Origin: Russula earlei | Lineage: Eukaryota; Basidiomycota; Agaricomycetes; Russulales; Russulaceae | NCBI GenBank assembly: GCA_025769875.1 | Contig: JAGFNK010000049.1 | Coordinates: 1-64,000, forward strand | DNA: 64,000 nt | Direction: 5' to 3' | Shown here: one piece after another, positions 1-11,816 of the stretch | How positions within the stretch are numbered: position 1 is the first letter of the stretch | How the letters are laid out: the number at the start of each line of letters is the position of its first letter | Notes under the pieces: model-generated | Seen by the model: the letters and a program-made list of their open reading frames with translations, nothing else | Database searches by the model: none | What the model was told of the DNA's origin: nothing | Translations under genes and position numbers: made by a program

Positions 1-1
1 A

Positions 2-1694
2 CTCACGAGACGACAAGCCCGATGGGCACTCCTCCTCAGCAATTTCGACTTCACCATCACCCACCACCCAGGAACTATGAACAAAGCAGACGGTCTGTCC
101 AGGCGGCCAGACTTTAAAGAGGGGATACAAAACGAAAATGATGGAAAGGTGCTCCTAGATGACAAATTTTTTAAAATTAGAGCAACACGCACCTCTGCTA
201 CAGAACCAATCGGCGACCAGGAACTTCGACAACAACTACGATCTAGCAAAGACTATGACCCAGAAGTATCTAACGCGTTAGCAATCATTATAAAGAATGG
301 ACCAAGGCGACTATCCAAAGGCTTACAGGACTGGAACCTTGAAGATGGACTAATACTATTCAAAGGAAAAGTCTATATCCCAAACAACGACACCCTAAGA
401 AAGAAAATTCTAAAACTACACCACGACTCCCTTGCCACTGGGCATCCTGGCCAATGGAAAACTTATGAACTAATCAGCCGAAACTATTGGTGGCCAGGAA
501 TGCTAACTTATGTCAAAAGTTATGTAGATGGTTGCGCAATTTGCCAAAGTACCAAGAACCGTCCAAAGACAGAAACACCCCTTGTACCGATTACACCAGC
601 TGGAGAAGTATGGAAAAGCATTACTATGGACTTTATCACAGGACCTACCGATTTCACAAGGCTTCGACAGCCTCCTAGTCGTGGTAGATCGATTCAGTAA
701 AGCGATAATCATTACCCCTTGCCACAAGACAATCACAGCAGACGAAACAGCGACACTAATCATGAACAATGTCTGGAGAAGAATAGGGCTCCCAACACAA
801 ATAATATCGGACAGAGGCCCTCAGTTCGCAGCAAAAGTCACTCAAGAACTATGGAAGAAGTTAAATGTCAAAGTATCATTAAGCACAGCATATCACCCAC
901 AGACAGATGGAGAAACAGAACGAGTTAACCAAGAACTAGAACAATACCTACGAATATTTTGCAACCATCAAGCAGACAATTGGGCAGAACTAGTTCCCTT
1001 TATGGAGTTCGCACATAATGCCAGACAACACAGTGCTACGAACAAACCCCCGTTTGAAGTCTGGTATGGCTTTAACCCAACATTTGCTCCGCCCCTTGCC
1101 TTTACATCAAAGTTCCCTTCGATCCAAGAAAGACTATCAAGATTAAACCAACTCAGAGAAGAAGTAGCTGCCTCCCTGAACCGAGCAACAGAAATCATGA
1201 AGCAATCAGGACCTCAATCCTCCACATTTCGTTTTAAAGAAGGGGATCAAGTATGGCTGGAAGCCACGAATCTACGAACCACTCACCCAAAAGCAAAACT
1301 AGCCCCTCGACGCTATGGGCCATTCAAAGTCACCACTGCCTATCCAGTAAACGTTCGCCTCGAGCTACCAAAGTCTTGGAAGATACACCCGGTTTTTCAC
1401 CACTCCCTGATTAAACCTTACAAAGAAACCATTGCCCATGGTCCTAACTTTTCAAACCCGCCACCAATATTAGTCGAAGGTGAAGAACAATATGAAGTAG
1501 AACAGATCCTAAACTCTCGGCTCTCCCCAAACCGCAAAGGAATCCAATACCTAGTTAAATGGAAAGGGTATACGGTTGCAGAAAATACTTGGGAGCCAGC
1601 ATCTAACCTATCAAGAGCGCAATCACTTGTTAAAGACTTCCATCGGAAATATCCGAAGGCGCTTAGAACAATTCCCACCAGGAGTAACCCCTAA
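2..1694 (+). pseudogene. Ty3/gypsy retrotransposon pol remnant (RNase H tail, integrase, chromodomain)
   Basis: The window opens inside a pol reading frame: the end of the RNase H region (motif FDFTITHHPGTMNKADGLSR, first codons at 2), then the integrase HHCC zinc-binding region (HHDSLATGHPGQW with CAICQSTK, about 420-560). The integrase core follows (VVVDRFSKAI, then the STAYHPQTDGETERVNQ motif with its catalytic-region residues), and a C-terminal chromodomain (QYLVKWKGYTVAENTWEP, about 1540-1610). The frame ends at 1694. The frame shifts by +1 at about position 641: upstream coding is in frame 2 and the integrase core in frame 3, so the integrase is broken. Gag, protease and most of the reverse transcriptase lie outside the window. 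The chromodomain marks a chromovirus-type element. This is a dead copy unless the extra base is a sequencing error. Confidence 0.93.
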
Positions 1695-1941
1695 ACCAAC
1701 AACTCTCATCATGACCTCTGTCGATGACTACCTTTATCCTTGTTACCAACGAACTTTTCAGAGAACTCCTGCGACCACATGCACCCAATCGACCACAGCC
1801 ATCCCCAAAGCAAATCATAGAACAAGGGAGAACTCCCCACGAACGAACAGACTTCGACTTTTCATATGCAAACTACTCCACCTTCCAAAGAAACGAATCC
1901 CTACTGTTGCAGGAGCAACAAGTCTATAAAGAGGGGATGAA
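1695..1941 (+). other. gypsy 3' untranslated region and polypurine tract
   Basis: Non-coding stretch between the end of the pol frame and the LTR. It ends in a purine-rich tract (AAAGAGGGGATGA, about 1928-1940), which immediately precedes the LTR and fits the plus-strand polypurine primer of an LTR retrotransposon. Confidence 0.6.
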
Positions 1942-2632
1942 TGTTACGAACCAAGGCCAAGTCCTGGCCGAAGATTGTCCTATTTTACTCAAGAAGAACC
2001 TCTCTCACTTTGCATTGCCGACTCCCTTCCATTTTCTGGGCTATCCCCCCTGCGGTACAAGATATTGCTATTGCAAAGGCACTATAACACGACCAGGCAC
2101 CAGTTTCCTAATCGGGTAATCATCGCGTGGCAGCCACATGGCCACTCAGCCACCATGGACCCGAAACAGCGGCACAAACTCTTAGAAACTGTTGCATAAA
2201 TCATCTGACTGTCATCAAGGCTCCAATGACATCATGGCTGACTGAGCGACTCCACAGTGACCTCATAGGCTCACTAAGCGCTCCACAGTGACATCATAAT
2301 GATGTCATCGCTCCACAATGATCAGTAATGCGCTCAGTAAGCCTGAAAGTTGACACAAGCAAGTTTATGCCTCTGTAGTCCTATTGGATGGTACCAAAGA
2401 GTCTAGAATAGTCCCAGTGCTTTGTAATCGACCCTGTATACTGTATATAAGCCCCAATGAAGCATGGCAGTCGTCAGACTGTCCATTTGTGATACTCTCA
2501 TCTTCCTGGGTACTCCCCTGCGACTGCTCAGTTTAAAGACTCCTCTCGCTTCCAAGGTACTCTTCTACGACCGCCTTGTTTAAAGCCCCTCGCTTGCACT
2601 GGCTTCTAACCTTCGCCTCTGCCTCCAGTTAC
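1942..2632 (+). mobile_element. 3' LTR of the gypsy element (right edge uncertain)
   Basis: Starts with TGTTACGAACC directly after the polypurine tract. It contains repeated CTCCACAGTGACATCAT-like units (about 2240-2310) and a TATA box (GTATATAA, 2443-2450), as expected of a retroelement promoter. The left edge is well defined. The right edge is not: the first plausible CA terminus is at about 2632, but the sequence up to about 2760, where copia coding similarity begins, could also belong to the LTR. Confidence 0.7.
2289..2307. repeat. 19-nt perfect palindrome in the LTR (TGACATCAT-A-ATGATGTCA)
   Basis: Two 9-nt arms flank a single A. Each arm contains the half-site TGACATCA, similar to CRE/AP-1-type bZIP sites. 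It lies about 140 nt upstream of the LTR TATA box, so a role as an element enhancer is possible but inferred. Confidence 0.5.
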
Positions 2633-2658
2633 ACGTACCAGTCCCCATCTGGTACATC

Positions 2659-4281
2659 TTAGTCATTTGGCTCGTCCTCTTGTTCAACGCCGCCTACGCC
2701 GCGTACCATCTGTTCCGACCTTGCCCACCTGCTCCTGAGTCCACACGGATCAGCAGTACGTGTCTTGACAACTACAGTGTCGACATTAAGGTAGCCTAAT
2801 CGACGATGCCAGGTGTCGATGTCAGCTTTGGAGGCTGTGCAACGCGGGATTAAGGCAATCTTGTCTGTGGACTGCATGTCTTCGCCCTCAGCTGGGAAGC
2901 TTTTGACGTGTGCGATCCGGGCTGTTTCTGGGGTGACAGTTCTCATGTTCATAACATAGAGTTTTCCCTGGATTTGCCCATTGCAGGTGAGCATTCCCTT
3001 TTGGTTGAATAGCTGACAACTTTTCCCAGTGAAATGGATATCAGTGCCACACCAAGAGAGTTGGGCAACTGATAGCAAATTTCCATTTAGCTCTAGGACA
3101 AAGAGTACATTGTGGAGTATGGCATTGTGCCAGTGTCCGTTTGCATTCATGCAGACAGGGATGCGCCCAAATCCAGTGGCATGGATGACACTGTCATCAC
3201 CCAGAGTGATGCGCGTTGGCGGCGTGAGGGTGGAGAAAGTGGAGAACCACTCACGGTTACAGCTCATGGTGCATGATGCACCAGAGTCGACTATCCAGCA
3301 ATACTGACTGGGCTGTATAGTGTGTGCTCGGAGAGCGAACGCGACATTTGGATAGGAAGATGGGTCTGTGGCAATTGCGCTGAAGAGTTGAATGTCATCG
3401 CTGGTTGTCTCAGCAACTGCAACCTTTGCAGACGAGGAGGTCGCCGCAGCAGTGGAGGCAGGTGTGGCTGCCTTTGCTTGCTCCTTCTTCAATTTCCAGC
3501 ATTCCTTTACGTCGTGGCCAGGGATATTGCAGTGAGTGCAATGTTTAGTCTTATCCTTTTGCTTATTTTTTCCCTTTGCTTTCTTAGCAGCTTTGGCAAA
3601 GAACATGGTGGCGCTTGTTCCAGAAGTGTTCATGTGGCGTTGCTCTTCATTGATGATTTGGGATTTGATGAAATCAGTGGAGATTTCAGAGACTTTAGTG
3701 GTGCAAAGGATGGTTTTAAGAGTGGCCATGGAGTCCAGGAGTGTTTGAAGGAGGATGTACGTGAGGAGCTTGTCCTCGATTGAGACACTGAGTGTGGCAA
3801 GCGTTCGCGAGCAGCGGAGCAGCCTGTTGAGTTGGGGTTCAACGGGTTCGTCCTCGGACAGTGTGCCTCGGAATAACTCCTCTATGAGGTAAGTGATGCT
3901 TTGTTCACCAGTGCCTTCATAGCGGGCTGACAGCTTGTCCCAGCATTCTTTGGCTGTTTTGGCATCAAGGACAGAGTTCAGGGGCTCATTTTTTAGCATT
4001 AGGCATATTTGAGCATGTGCCTCACAGTCTCAGCAAAGTCAGTCTTCGGAGCCAGTGGGGTCACTGCTTGGGTTGGGTCTGGAGTAGGTCCCATCAACTA
4101 CTGTCCAGAGTTCTCGAGTTTTGAGAACTGTTCGGATGCGGAACTTCCAGAACTGGAACTCGGTCCCTTTGTCATCAAGGAAAGGCACATCATAGTGGTG
4201 CGAGTTGGCCTTTGAGGTAGTTTTCACGGCTCCTGCAGAAGGGGCATTTCCGCTGTTTGGCGGGGATGTACTGGTACTCAT
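2659..4281 (-). pseudogene. Ty1/copia gag-protease remnant, truncated and nonsense-mutated
   Basis: Reads leftwards from an ATG at 4281. Order: gag domain of copia type (WKFRIRTVL, AKECWDKLSARYEG), a retroviral zinc knuckle CTHCNIPGHDVKEC (CX2CX4HX4C), an aspartic protease active site (WIVDSGASCTMSC) and the start of the GAG-pre-integrase domain (WHRRLGYLN). Two in-frame TGA codons interrupt gag at about 4030-4041. Copia similarity stops at about 2760, and the open frame beyond is unrelated, so integrase, reverse transcriptase and RNase H are missing. The loss coincides with the edge of the neighbouring gypsy LTR. Confidence 0.88.
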
Positions 4282-4362
4282 TTGCTATGATGTTTTGTTC
4301 TTAGTTCTGGGTGTGTTTAGATGTCGACTTGTTTTGTCTAGAGACACTCAGGTCTCATAATC

Positions 4363-4610
4363 TGTAGCAAATACTCAGTCTTATTGTAGAAGACTATATT
4401 AAGGAGTGTTCTAACCTGTAGCAAATACTAAAGGAGTAATTAGTTACATGTGCGAAGTAAATGAGTGTGTGACTGACCTCAGTCTTATTGTAGAAGACTG
4501 AGGGACAAGAAAATTCCATAAAACAAACTATATACATTTCCACTTGTTTGTCATGCGCCACATGAGCACATGACTGACTCATCATGCTGTGGCTGGCCAC
4601 AACTCCAACA
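4363..4610 (-). mobile_element. 5' LTR of the copia element
   Basis: On the minus strand this 248-nt block begins TGTTGGAGTTG and ends TTGCTACA, the TG...CA ends expected of a copia LTR. It lies just upstream of the gag start at 4281. It holds a duplicated unit (TCAGTCTTATTGTAGAAGACT on the plus strand, about 4375-4395 and 4479-4499). The sequence just inside it (GATTATGAGACC) is in the primer-binding-site position but does not match a tRNA-Met half-site well. Confidence 0.75.
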
Positions 4611-6269
4611 GTCTGCTGGACCTCCTCCACCTCACCACACCAGCTCCTTGGCTTTCCAGAAGTGAACAACAAACTAAAAGAAGAAAAAAACAAGGTTAAA
4701 AAAAAAAAAAAAAGTGGCCCCACGAGACGGGGAAGCGTACGTTTCGTGTTTCATGATGCCTCCCACCCATCATACAATGCATCCCAAGCGACAAGTTGCC
4801 GGATGCCAATCACGATCCGTCCCGCGGTCCAGGTTCAGCGCTTACGTGCCAGGTACGCAAGTGCGTGGAATGGAAGGCAGTCTGTGGCCAACTCGATAGG
4901 GTACGCCTTGTGAGCCGGGAGGGGTGGCTGCCGAGGCGCGTCCGTCCTTGCGGTGGCGAGAGGATGGCAGCACGGGTCAGTCGTGTTCAAGTGAGACGCG
5001 ACGCGCTTGTCTTTGTTGGGAGCTCACGTGAGAGGAGCCTCTGAAGCGCAGCGCTTGAGCCGGGCGCTTCAGGGGGGGCAGGAAAAAAGATACCGAGAGC
5101 GCTGTGAATTTCTTTTTTGTATCGATAATTGATTGATTCTTTTCCTGGGCCACGCCTTGTCAGTACGCCACCAACAGATGCGGGGGACTGCATCCGAGTC
5201 CATCCTCAGAAAGGCATTTTACTGTTGGCTTCTCAGGCCCCGCTGGTTGTTGTACGGTACGCAGCATCGACTGGATATTTGATAATCTCTCGTTTCGTCT
5301 GGCACACCGCACGCCACTCATCAGACCACACTTGGGGTGGGAAAATTCAGCTCATCTGATCACCGATGACACACGCCACAACTCGTACAAATCACACGAT
5401 ATTACAGATAGAGGACAAAGTCAGGCTAGGGAGTGGTGAACAGCCAGTTCCGAAAGGTCCAACGGAACTACAAGTACGACATCGGATTCATCGCATCGTC
5501 AGAGTCGAGATGAGAACACGCTAGTTTTCGTCTCATGATCGCGCGCCAGCCCACACTCGGTGGAACCCTCCACCTGGCGACGGCAAGCTGCACGTGGGTG
5601 AGACTGGTCGAGGAACTATATCATTGCGGCCTCCGTAATTCAACCACTCTTGCTCGCCTGAATGCCGAGGTGTAATATACGGCGCCCGGGGGGAAGCGCT
5701 GCCCTGCTAAGTGCCGAACCAAAAAAAAAATCAAATCTGGCAAAGTCCATCATCGGTTCCAAAAGAAATTTATTCATCGCATCGCAGCGATGGGTTGAGG
5801 CTATTATAGGTGCCATGTGCTTCAGGAACGGCCGAAAAATAACGCCATCCCGATCAAAAGAGAGAGCGTCGATCGGATTCCTGCATGTCCTTCCGGCCCA
5901 AAAACGACACTTGAGCTCACAGACGCGAGAGGTTGCCAATTCAAAGAGATCCCTACCGCGGTCTTCTCTAGTTGCACTTCCACACCACACGTCGTTTGGG
6001 AAGCAATGTTTCGAGGACATGCAGCGCAGGATTAGCTCTTATTGTAGAAAGAAAGATTACGGTCCCCTTGACTACTCGACTACGAACCTGCCCTTGTGCC
6101 TCACGGGAAAATATTTCTATGCGAGTAGCCGGCGGCAAAAAGCGGCAGACAGATGAGGTCGACCCAACGGGGCCACAGGATTTTTGTCTGATTGAACTCC
6201 ATCCGTACAAAAGTTCTGGTTTGGGGCTATTTGGGGGACTAAAAATCTAGTGGTGGGGACGTCCGTATC
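4611..6269. other. No supported gene; poly-A run at about 4697-4713
   Basis: Several short overlapping open frames are present on both strands, but none shows a recognisable domain, splice pattern or consistent coding character. The stretch lies between the copia LTR and the 3' end of the NRK-like gene. Confidence 0.5.
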
Positions 6270-7630
6270 CTATCCTGTGAGGAGTCTGCGAATTACCGAC
6301 ACGAGCTCTTCGCAGCAGCGCGTAAAAATGTCATCCATGTTCATCTGCTGAGGTTCAATAAGGACGATTCCTGGGGCCAAAAGTGCCCCTCCCTCGACAT
6401 CACCGTCCTGTGTATTTCATGAGCGCGCAGATCAGATGGGTGGTGGGGACAAGCAAACGCATACGGTAAACAAGGCGCGGTGCGCTTGGACGTATGCTGG
6501 GTAGACGAGCTCTTGAAAGTAACCAGGCGGGTCTTTCCAGAACACTCCCTCTGCACTCATTAATTCTCCGAGACGCGCAATGGTGGTTGGGAATTGGGAA
6601 TCACATGAGGATCTGGAACGCGGGACGTGGAGCTATCATAGAACAACCCACCAGCGGTAACATATCCAAGGTTCTCTGAACGCTCTGATCTTCGCAGCTC
6701 AAGGACGTCATATGGCACGCGGAGGAATATCCTGGCATCAAGGGCATCAATTATCTCCTAGGAATCAAACGGAGAAGATCTCAACGTCAGTCCTGAATCG
6801 GAGAAACATAGCGCCAAGAGATCGCAGCAGGGGATACGCCGTATACCTGATCCCAATACAACAAGAAACCATCTACGAGTCCCACGACGGTGCGCGCGCC
6901 CGTCGCATCCTCGACCTCCTTTTGCACCGACATGATTTCCGCCTGGCACCGCGCGGCTACCGATTCACGGAGCGAAACGGGCTTCTGTGCGTTCAAGTGG
7001 TCGTGTGAAGAGTGGTCGTCTGGGATGCGCGCGGTGCGCTTGACGGCGCGCAGGAAGGCGCGGAGGCGCGGCCAATCGATCGCCGTCGGCGCGGAGTCCC
7101 AGTCCCGTCCAAGCGTAGGGTGGATCGGTAACTGAACCTCGGGCTGTACAAGTCGGTACGAAATAGGACGGCAAAGAAAGAGAAAGAGGTTCGTCAGTGG
7201 GCGCGCAAGGGTCACGCAGGTACGGGCGGGGCGCGGGTGCATACAGGAGCAAAGTCCTGTAATCGAAGTGGGAGGGGTCAGTCAGGCAAGTTTCGTGGAT
7301 GGATGTGGGGGGGGGGGGGGTCATTGAGACGAGCGTTTGTGCACACGGCACGTACATCTTGGTGGATGATGAAGCTGTCCGGGAGGATGTTGTGCAGATG
7401 CTTCGCAAGCGTCGTCTTGCCGGAGCACGTTGCGCCGCTACGATGGAAGTAAGTTTGAATGCAACGCCCGCCCAAAGGGCGCACATATGTACGCGTGCGC
7501 TTGAACTTGTACCGACGTACCCGATGCCTATGAGGATAACACGGGTCTGCGGAGACCCTCGGACTTGTTCGTGCGCAGAGTCGGTGGGCGCGTGAGAGCC
7601 TGGGCCAGGCAAAGACGGTTGGACCGACAT
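6270..7630 (-). CDS. NRK1: Nicotinamide riboside kinase (seven exons)
   Basis: Phosphorylates nicotinamide riboside to NMN in NAD+ salvage (family knowledge). Exons on the minus strand: 7630-7521, 7437-7356, 7256-7245 (12 nt), 7143-6847, 6757-6652, 6550-6465, 6407-6270. All junctions are GT-AG and keep frame, giving 276 residues. Visible motifs: P-loop GGATCSGKTTLAKH, the Asp-rich HQD-DFAP segment, DWDSAPTAIDWPRLRAFL, VDGFLLYWD, the lid region VPYDVLELRRSER and FWKDPPGYF. Length fits fungal Nrk proteins (about 240-300). The start at 7630 is the nearest in-frame ATG. An ATG at 7783 is also open, and a CCGCAG acceptor just before the TRVILIGIG codons leaves room for an upstream exon, so the N-terminus is uncertain. 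Confidence 0.9.
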
Positions 7631-9913
7631 TTCGGGGCTCGGGATGATAAGGACAGCACACGAAAGGTGCGATCGCGGAGAAGCGGCGATTCCCGTGAAG
7701 TTTGCCGGCGCGCCGTAAGGGCGAGCGAGATTGGCATCCCGCCCACCCAGCGCCGCTGTCCAGCCGCCGCGAGGCTGAAGCATTCTCCTCTCCCCCCTGA
7801 CTACCCTTGGCTACGACTTGTTTCACGAAGCCGATTCTGTGCGCATTCCAAAAAACGCTTCGTGAGCAATGATGATGAGGCCGACGGGAGCCATGTACTG
7901 GTATATCCGTCCCGTCTCTCACAATCGCTTCAAGCTCCGTTGTCTTTCGAGTTTGCTTCCATCCATGCAGGCCATATCAATATTCTCTGTCTTCTGTCTT
8001 GATTTTGTTCAGACGTTCAGATCGTTCCGATGTCAATGCGGGGGAGCGTGGAACTGTCGTAATTAATTCATTCTTGGCATCATCATCCTCGCGATTCGGG
8101 GTTCACGCGTCGCTTGCCACACACCGCCGGATTTAATACGGCACGAGATTAATTATGTGGGCTGCTAGTTATAGGATGCCGTACGGTCCCATAGCCATGA
8201 ATCACTGCTACTTGTATGTGTGTGTCACGCACGAAGGTCAATGGATGCCACTTATTTCTCTTCTCTCTGCTATTTAATTTTGCTCTCCTTCGATGCTCTG
8301 TCACTTACGCAATGTTGAGAATTCTCAAACGTCGCGGGATCCTCGCCGTTTGCAGGGGTTTCCCACGAACCGAGACGGGGTACGAAACCCGCAACACCGG
8401 AGTCTGATGGTGGTGATGGTGGTCTGATGACTGCGCCAGCTTGTCCTTCTGGCGCCGCGTCCGCTCCCTCCTTGATCCGCTCCCGTGTCCTGATAATGGT
8501 TTCTTCGACAACCCTCAGCACCCAGCGCCTGCCTCATCTCCAACCCACGATTGTCTGCTGCTCACTGATACCTTTCTATGAGAGCCGTCAGCGTCTTGTC
8601 CGTTTTTTTTTTTTTTTTGGCTTGCGACGAAACACAACGTGGTGATCATGATCATGAGGGCGACGCCAGGCACAGATGCGCGCGGCCGGGGCTCCAACTG
8701 GCATCCCGAACTCGATACAACGTCCGGCGTTGTTCGCTTAAATTTATAGTTCGCTTCACACAAAAAGTTAAATCTGCTCTCCCGGAACCCCCGGTGACGG
8801 CAGGGCCTGGGAAAGGCCAAGTCAGGGCACCTCGTCGGGGGGGGGGGGGGGGTTTACGGGCCTCCAATGATTCGTCGCATGAGCCAGAGAGCCAATTGGG
8901 TTGTGTTGAGTGTTGAGAATGAATAAACGTGTGGTACGGTTGTAGCCATCATGGAGGTTACATACATCGCAGCAGTTCAAATCTCACTTTTTGAACATTT
9001 CGGTCCCGATGCCCAGAATTCTTGTCTCGCACTCGCACAGAAGGCGAGCCTAGTCCTAGACTTTGGGTAGGACGCGAACAACCGACGTACTAGTTGAAAC
9101 GACATGGCCTAGCGACCCTGACGCCAAGCCTCTGTCCCGTCAACTTCTCTACCCCATGGCCCTCCTACGTCCTAACATACTCCTGCTCCCTTTATCGGAT
9201 GACCACGTCTGCCTCGGACACGACCATGGACTCGTACGTCCGTGGCAATGGCGGCGATGACAGCCGACGCCGCACACATGGCCACAACGTGGCTGCACAT
9301 GGGATCGCCAACACCACAACACGTCGCAGACAGTCATGCTGTGAAAAAAAATAATCGCCTGTCTTTTCTACCTGTCAGATTGACATCGTGCCTGCACTTT
9401 CGAAGGAGATACAGTAGCAGAAACTGCTAGCTCTCACAATTCACAATCACCCCTTGAGCAATCACGTCAACTGAGGCGCCTCGTTTGAGTGTCAGATCGG
9501 CTCATTTCATTTCTTCATACACGTTACAGCCACCAACATTCGCTCAAAGGTTGTTGTGACAGATGCCCGTGAAAGATCTGCATGACGAAGGTGCAAAGAG
9601 TGGCAACCCCACGCCCACGCGATGAAACCCACAAGTTTCTATTCGCATGGATGCAAGGGCCGGGAAAAGGGGGGAACCCAGCCTTTCCATTGCGGGACAG
9701 GCGAAATACAGGCCGCCGCGAGGCTTGGCCCGTGGAATTCAGTTCCCCGGCGCTACAAGCGCCTGCACAACCTCACCAAACCATCGCCTCTACATAAGGC
9801 GCCCGCGGTCCACTGAAAGTTCTTCCTCTTGACGAGTCTCCCGTTCCCGTCCAGAGGTCAGCCACCATACGGCCATTCCATCCCTCGATCCTCCCATTTT
9901 GCGATTCCGCTCG
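7631..9913. other. Divergent intergenic region with homopolymer runs; no supported gene
   Basis: Lies between the 5' ends of the NRK gene (minus) and the G-alpha gene (plus), so it probably holds both promoters. Poly-T at about 8600-8617 and a G run at about 8838-8852 are the main visible features; another G run at about 7307-7319 lies in an NRK intron. Short open frames here have no recognisable motif. Confidence 0.5.
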
Positions 9914-11816
9914 ATGGTCAGTCGAACTCGTCGCAGCTCGGATGATTCGATAGATCCACTGTCCCGCGCACTAGCCCCGCCAGCAAGAGAGAGTGCAGCG
10001 CAGCGTGCTGCGCGCGAAGCAAAGGAAGCCGAGGGGCGGCGGGTTAGTGACTTGATCGATGAGCAGATCAAGTTAGAGAAGCATGCAAACTCGCGCAAAA
10101 AGACTCCAGTGAAGGTGCTCATGCTGGGCCAAGCAGAGAGTGGTGCGCCCAATCATCACTTCGGTGTTTCTTGGCCGGCGTGTCGTTACGATTATGTTTA
10201 TGTTCTGTATTTACATTCAGGGAAAACGACGACGGTAAAAAGTTCTCCGGGCTTACCACTTTCGCCTAGTAGAAGCACTCAATCCGTTTCCTTCATCCAG
10301 TCTTCCAAATGTCGTACGCTCGACAGGCCTGGGAGGAAGAACGCATGTCATGGCGCACGGTCATCCACCTGAATCTCGTCCGCTCCGTAAACAGGATCCT
10401 AGATGCGCTGGAGAATGCGCAGGAGATCGCCAGCCGGATGAACCTGCTTCGGATACGCCTCAGCCCGCTGCGTCGCGTGCAGGTCGATCTCGAGAGGCAT
10501 CTGGGGCTCGCGGTCGGCGACGAAGTGTGCGCCGCCGCCGACATGGGCGTTTTTCGACGCCCGGCCGAGGTCTGCTTACGCTCGCAAAGCGGTTGGGCCG
10601 CGGCGCTCGGACTCGCGAAGCAGAAGACTCGCATCCCGAGCGGACGGTCGCTCGCGGATGGGGCGCTCGAGGTCATCCTGAAGTGTCGTGACTGACATCG
10701 CCGCGCTGTGGGGGGACGACGACTTCCGCGCGGCTCTCGAGGCGCGTGGCCTGCGGCTGGAGGACAAGTCCGGATTGTGGGCGTTCGCTTTTTGTCTCGC
10801 TCCAGATCTCCGTTCCGGCTGAGCCTCTCTCCCCCCCCCTCTTTTTTTTTTTTTTCCCAGCTTCTTGGAAGACCTCTATCGCATTGCGCATCGGGATTAT
10901 GAGCCAACGGATGAGGATGTGGTTCGCGCGCGGTTGCGGACGGTAGGCGTGCAAGAGTATCGTTTTGTGATCGAGTCAGGCGCGTATCTTCATGCTTCGG
11001 TGAGATGGGTAAGCCTGTTGACGTCGTGTCCAAAAGGGCGAGAGGCGGGACGCGAATGGATTTTCTACGACGTCGGCGGTTCACGAACGCACGTAAGCAG
11101 TCACGTGTACATCTGTTCCGTGTTTTTAACTCGCACCATCGCCTCCATCGTCAGCGAGGTGCATGGCATCCGTATTTCATGGATGTCAAGGCAATCATCT
11201 TTCTTGCGCCTATATCGGTATTCGACGAGAAGCTTGAAGGGGACGCGCGCACCAACCGATTAGAAGACAGCATCAAGTTCTGGACCACCGTCTGCAAATC
11301 GAAGCTCCTCGTCAGGGTGATTTCCCTTCCCACATCCTGCAATCCGTAATGACGGGACTGATGGGCTGCTAACGTCATGGCCGACGTGTAGGTGCAGCTG
11401 ATTCTCTTCCTCAACAAATGTGATATCCTCGAGCGGAAGCTCGCACGTGGCGTCTCGTTAGAGCGGTACATCCCTACGTTTGGCGACCGTAAGAATGACA
11501 TGCCAACCGCATCCAAATGTGCGTTCCCCCGCTAACCAGAAAGCGCTGACCGTAACCTTTCGTGTTCGAACAGATCTCCGCAGGCAGTTTTTGGAAATCG
11601 CTCGCAAACACTCGCCGGAGCCGCGTCGTGTCTATAGCTTTATGACCACCGCCATCGTATGTATTTGCCTCTTTCTTCAGGCTCGTGTGCCTCTTTAAGA
11701 AGATTCCTTCTTTTTGACGTATCGTTCAGAACACGCGGGCCATGACTTCGATTCTTGGGGCGGTCCGTGAAGGCATTCTCAACGACAATCTAAGAAGTAT
11801 GGAGCTTGTATCCTAA
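9914..11816 (+). CDS. Non-canonical heterotrimeric G-protein alpha subunit (frameshift in exon 3)
   Basis: GTP-binding signalling protein. Exons: 9914-10142, 10221-10241, 10301-10776, 10861-10999, 11045-11092, 11155-11316, 11392-11518, 11574-11656, 11730-11816. The short intron 11000-11044 is uncertain because the frame is open through it. Motifs: P-loop LGQAESGKTTT split by intron 1, switch I RARLRTVGVQEY, switch II FYDVGGSRT, FLNKCDIL (NKxD) and the C-terminus NTRAM...NNLRSMELV-like end. The helical domain carries an extra segment of about 50 residues. Two departures from canonical G-alpha: the catalytic Gln of DVGGQ is Ser, and there is no N-terminal MGxxxS myristoylation site. One surplus base at 10693 creates TGA; the next frame resumes at DIAALWGDDDF. 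Either the allele is broken or the base is a sequencing error. Confidence 0.88.

Noticed and set aside
2250..2310. Repeated CTCCACAGTGACATCAT units as a CRISPR-like array
   Set aside because: Units are irregular, lie inside a retrotransposon LTR, and the genome is eukaryotic.
11000..11044. Intron 4 of the G-alpha gene read as coding
   Set aside because: The frame is open, but the 15 extra residues do not fit the family at this place and GT/AG borders are present; kept as a probable, not certain, intron.
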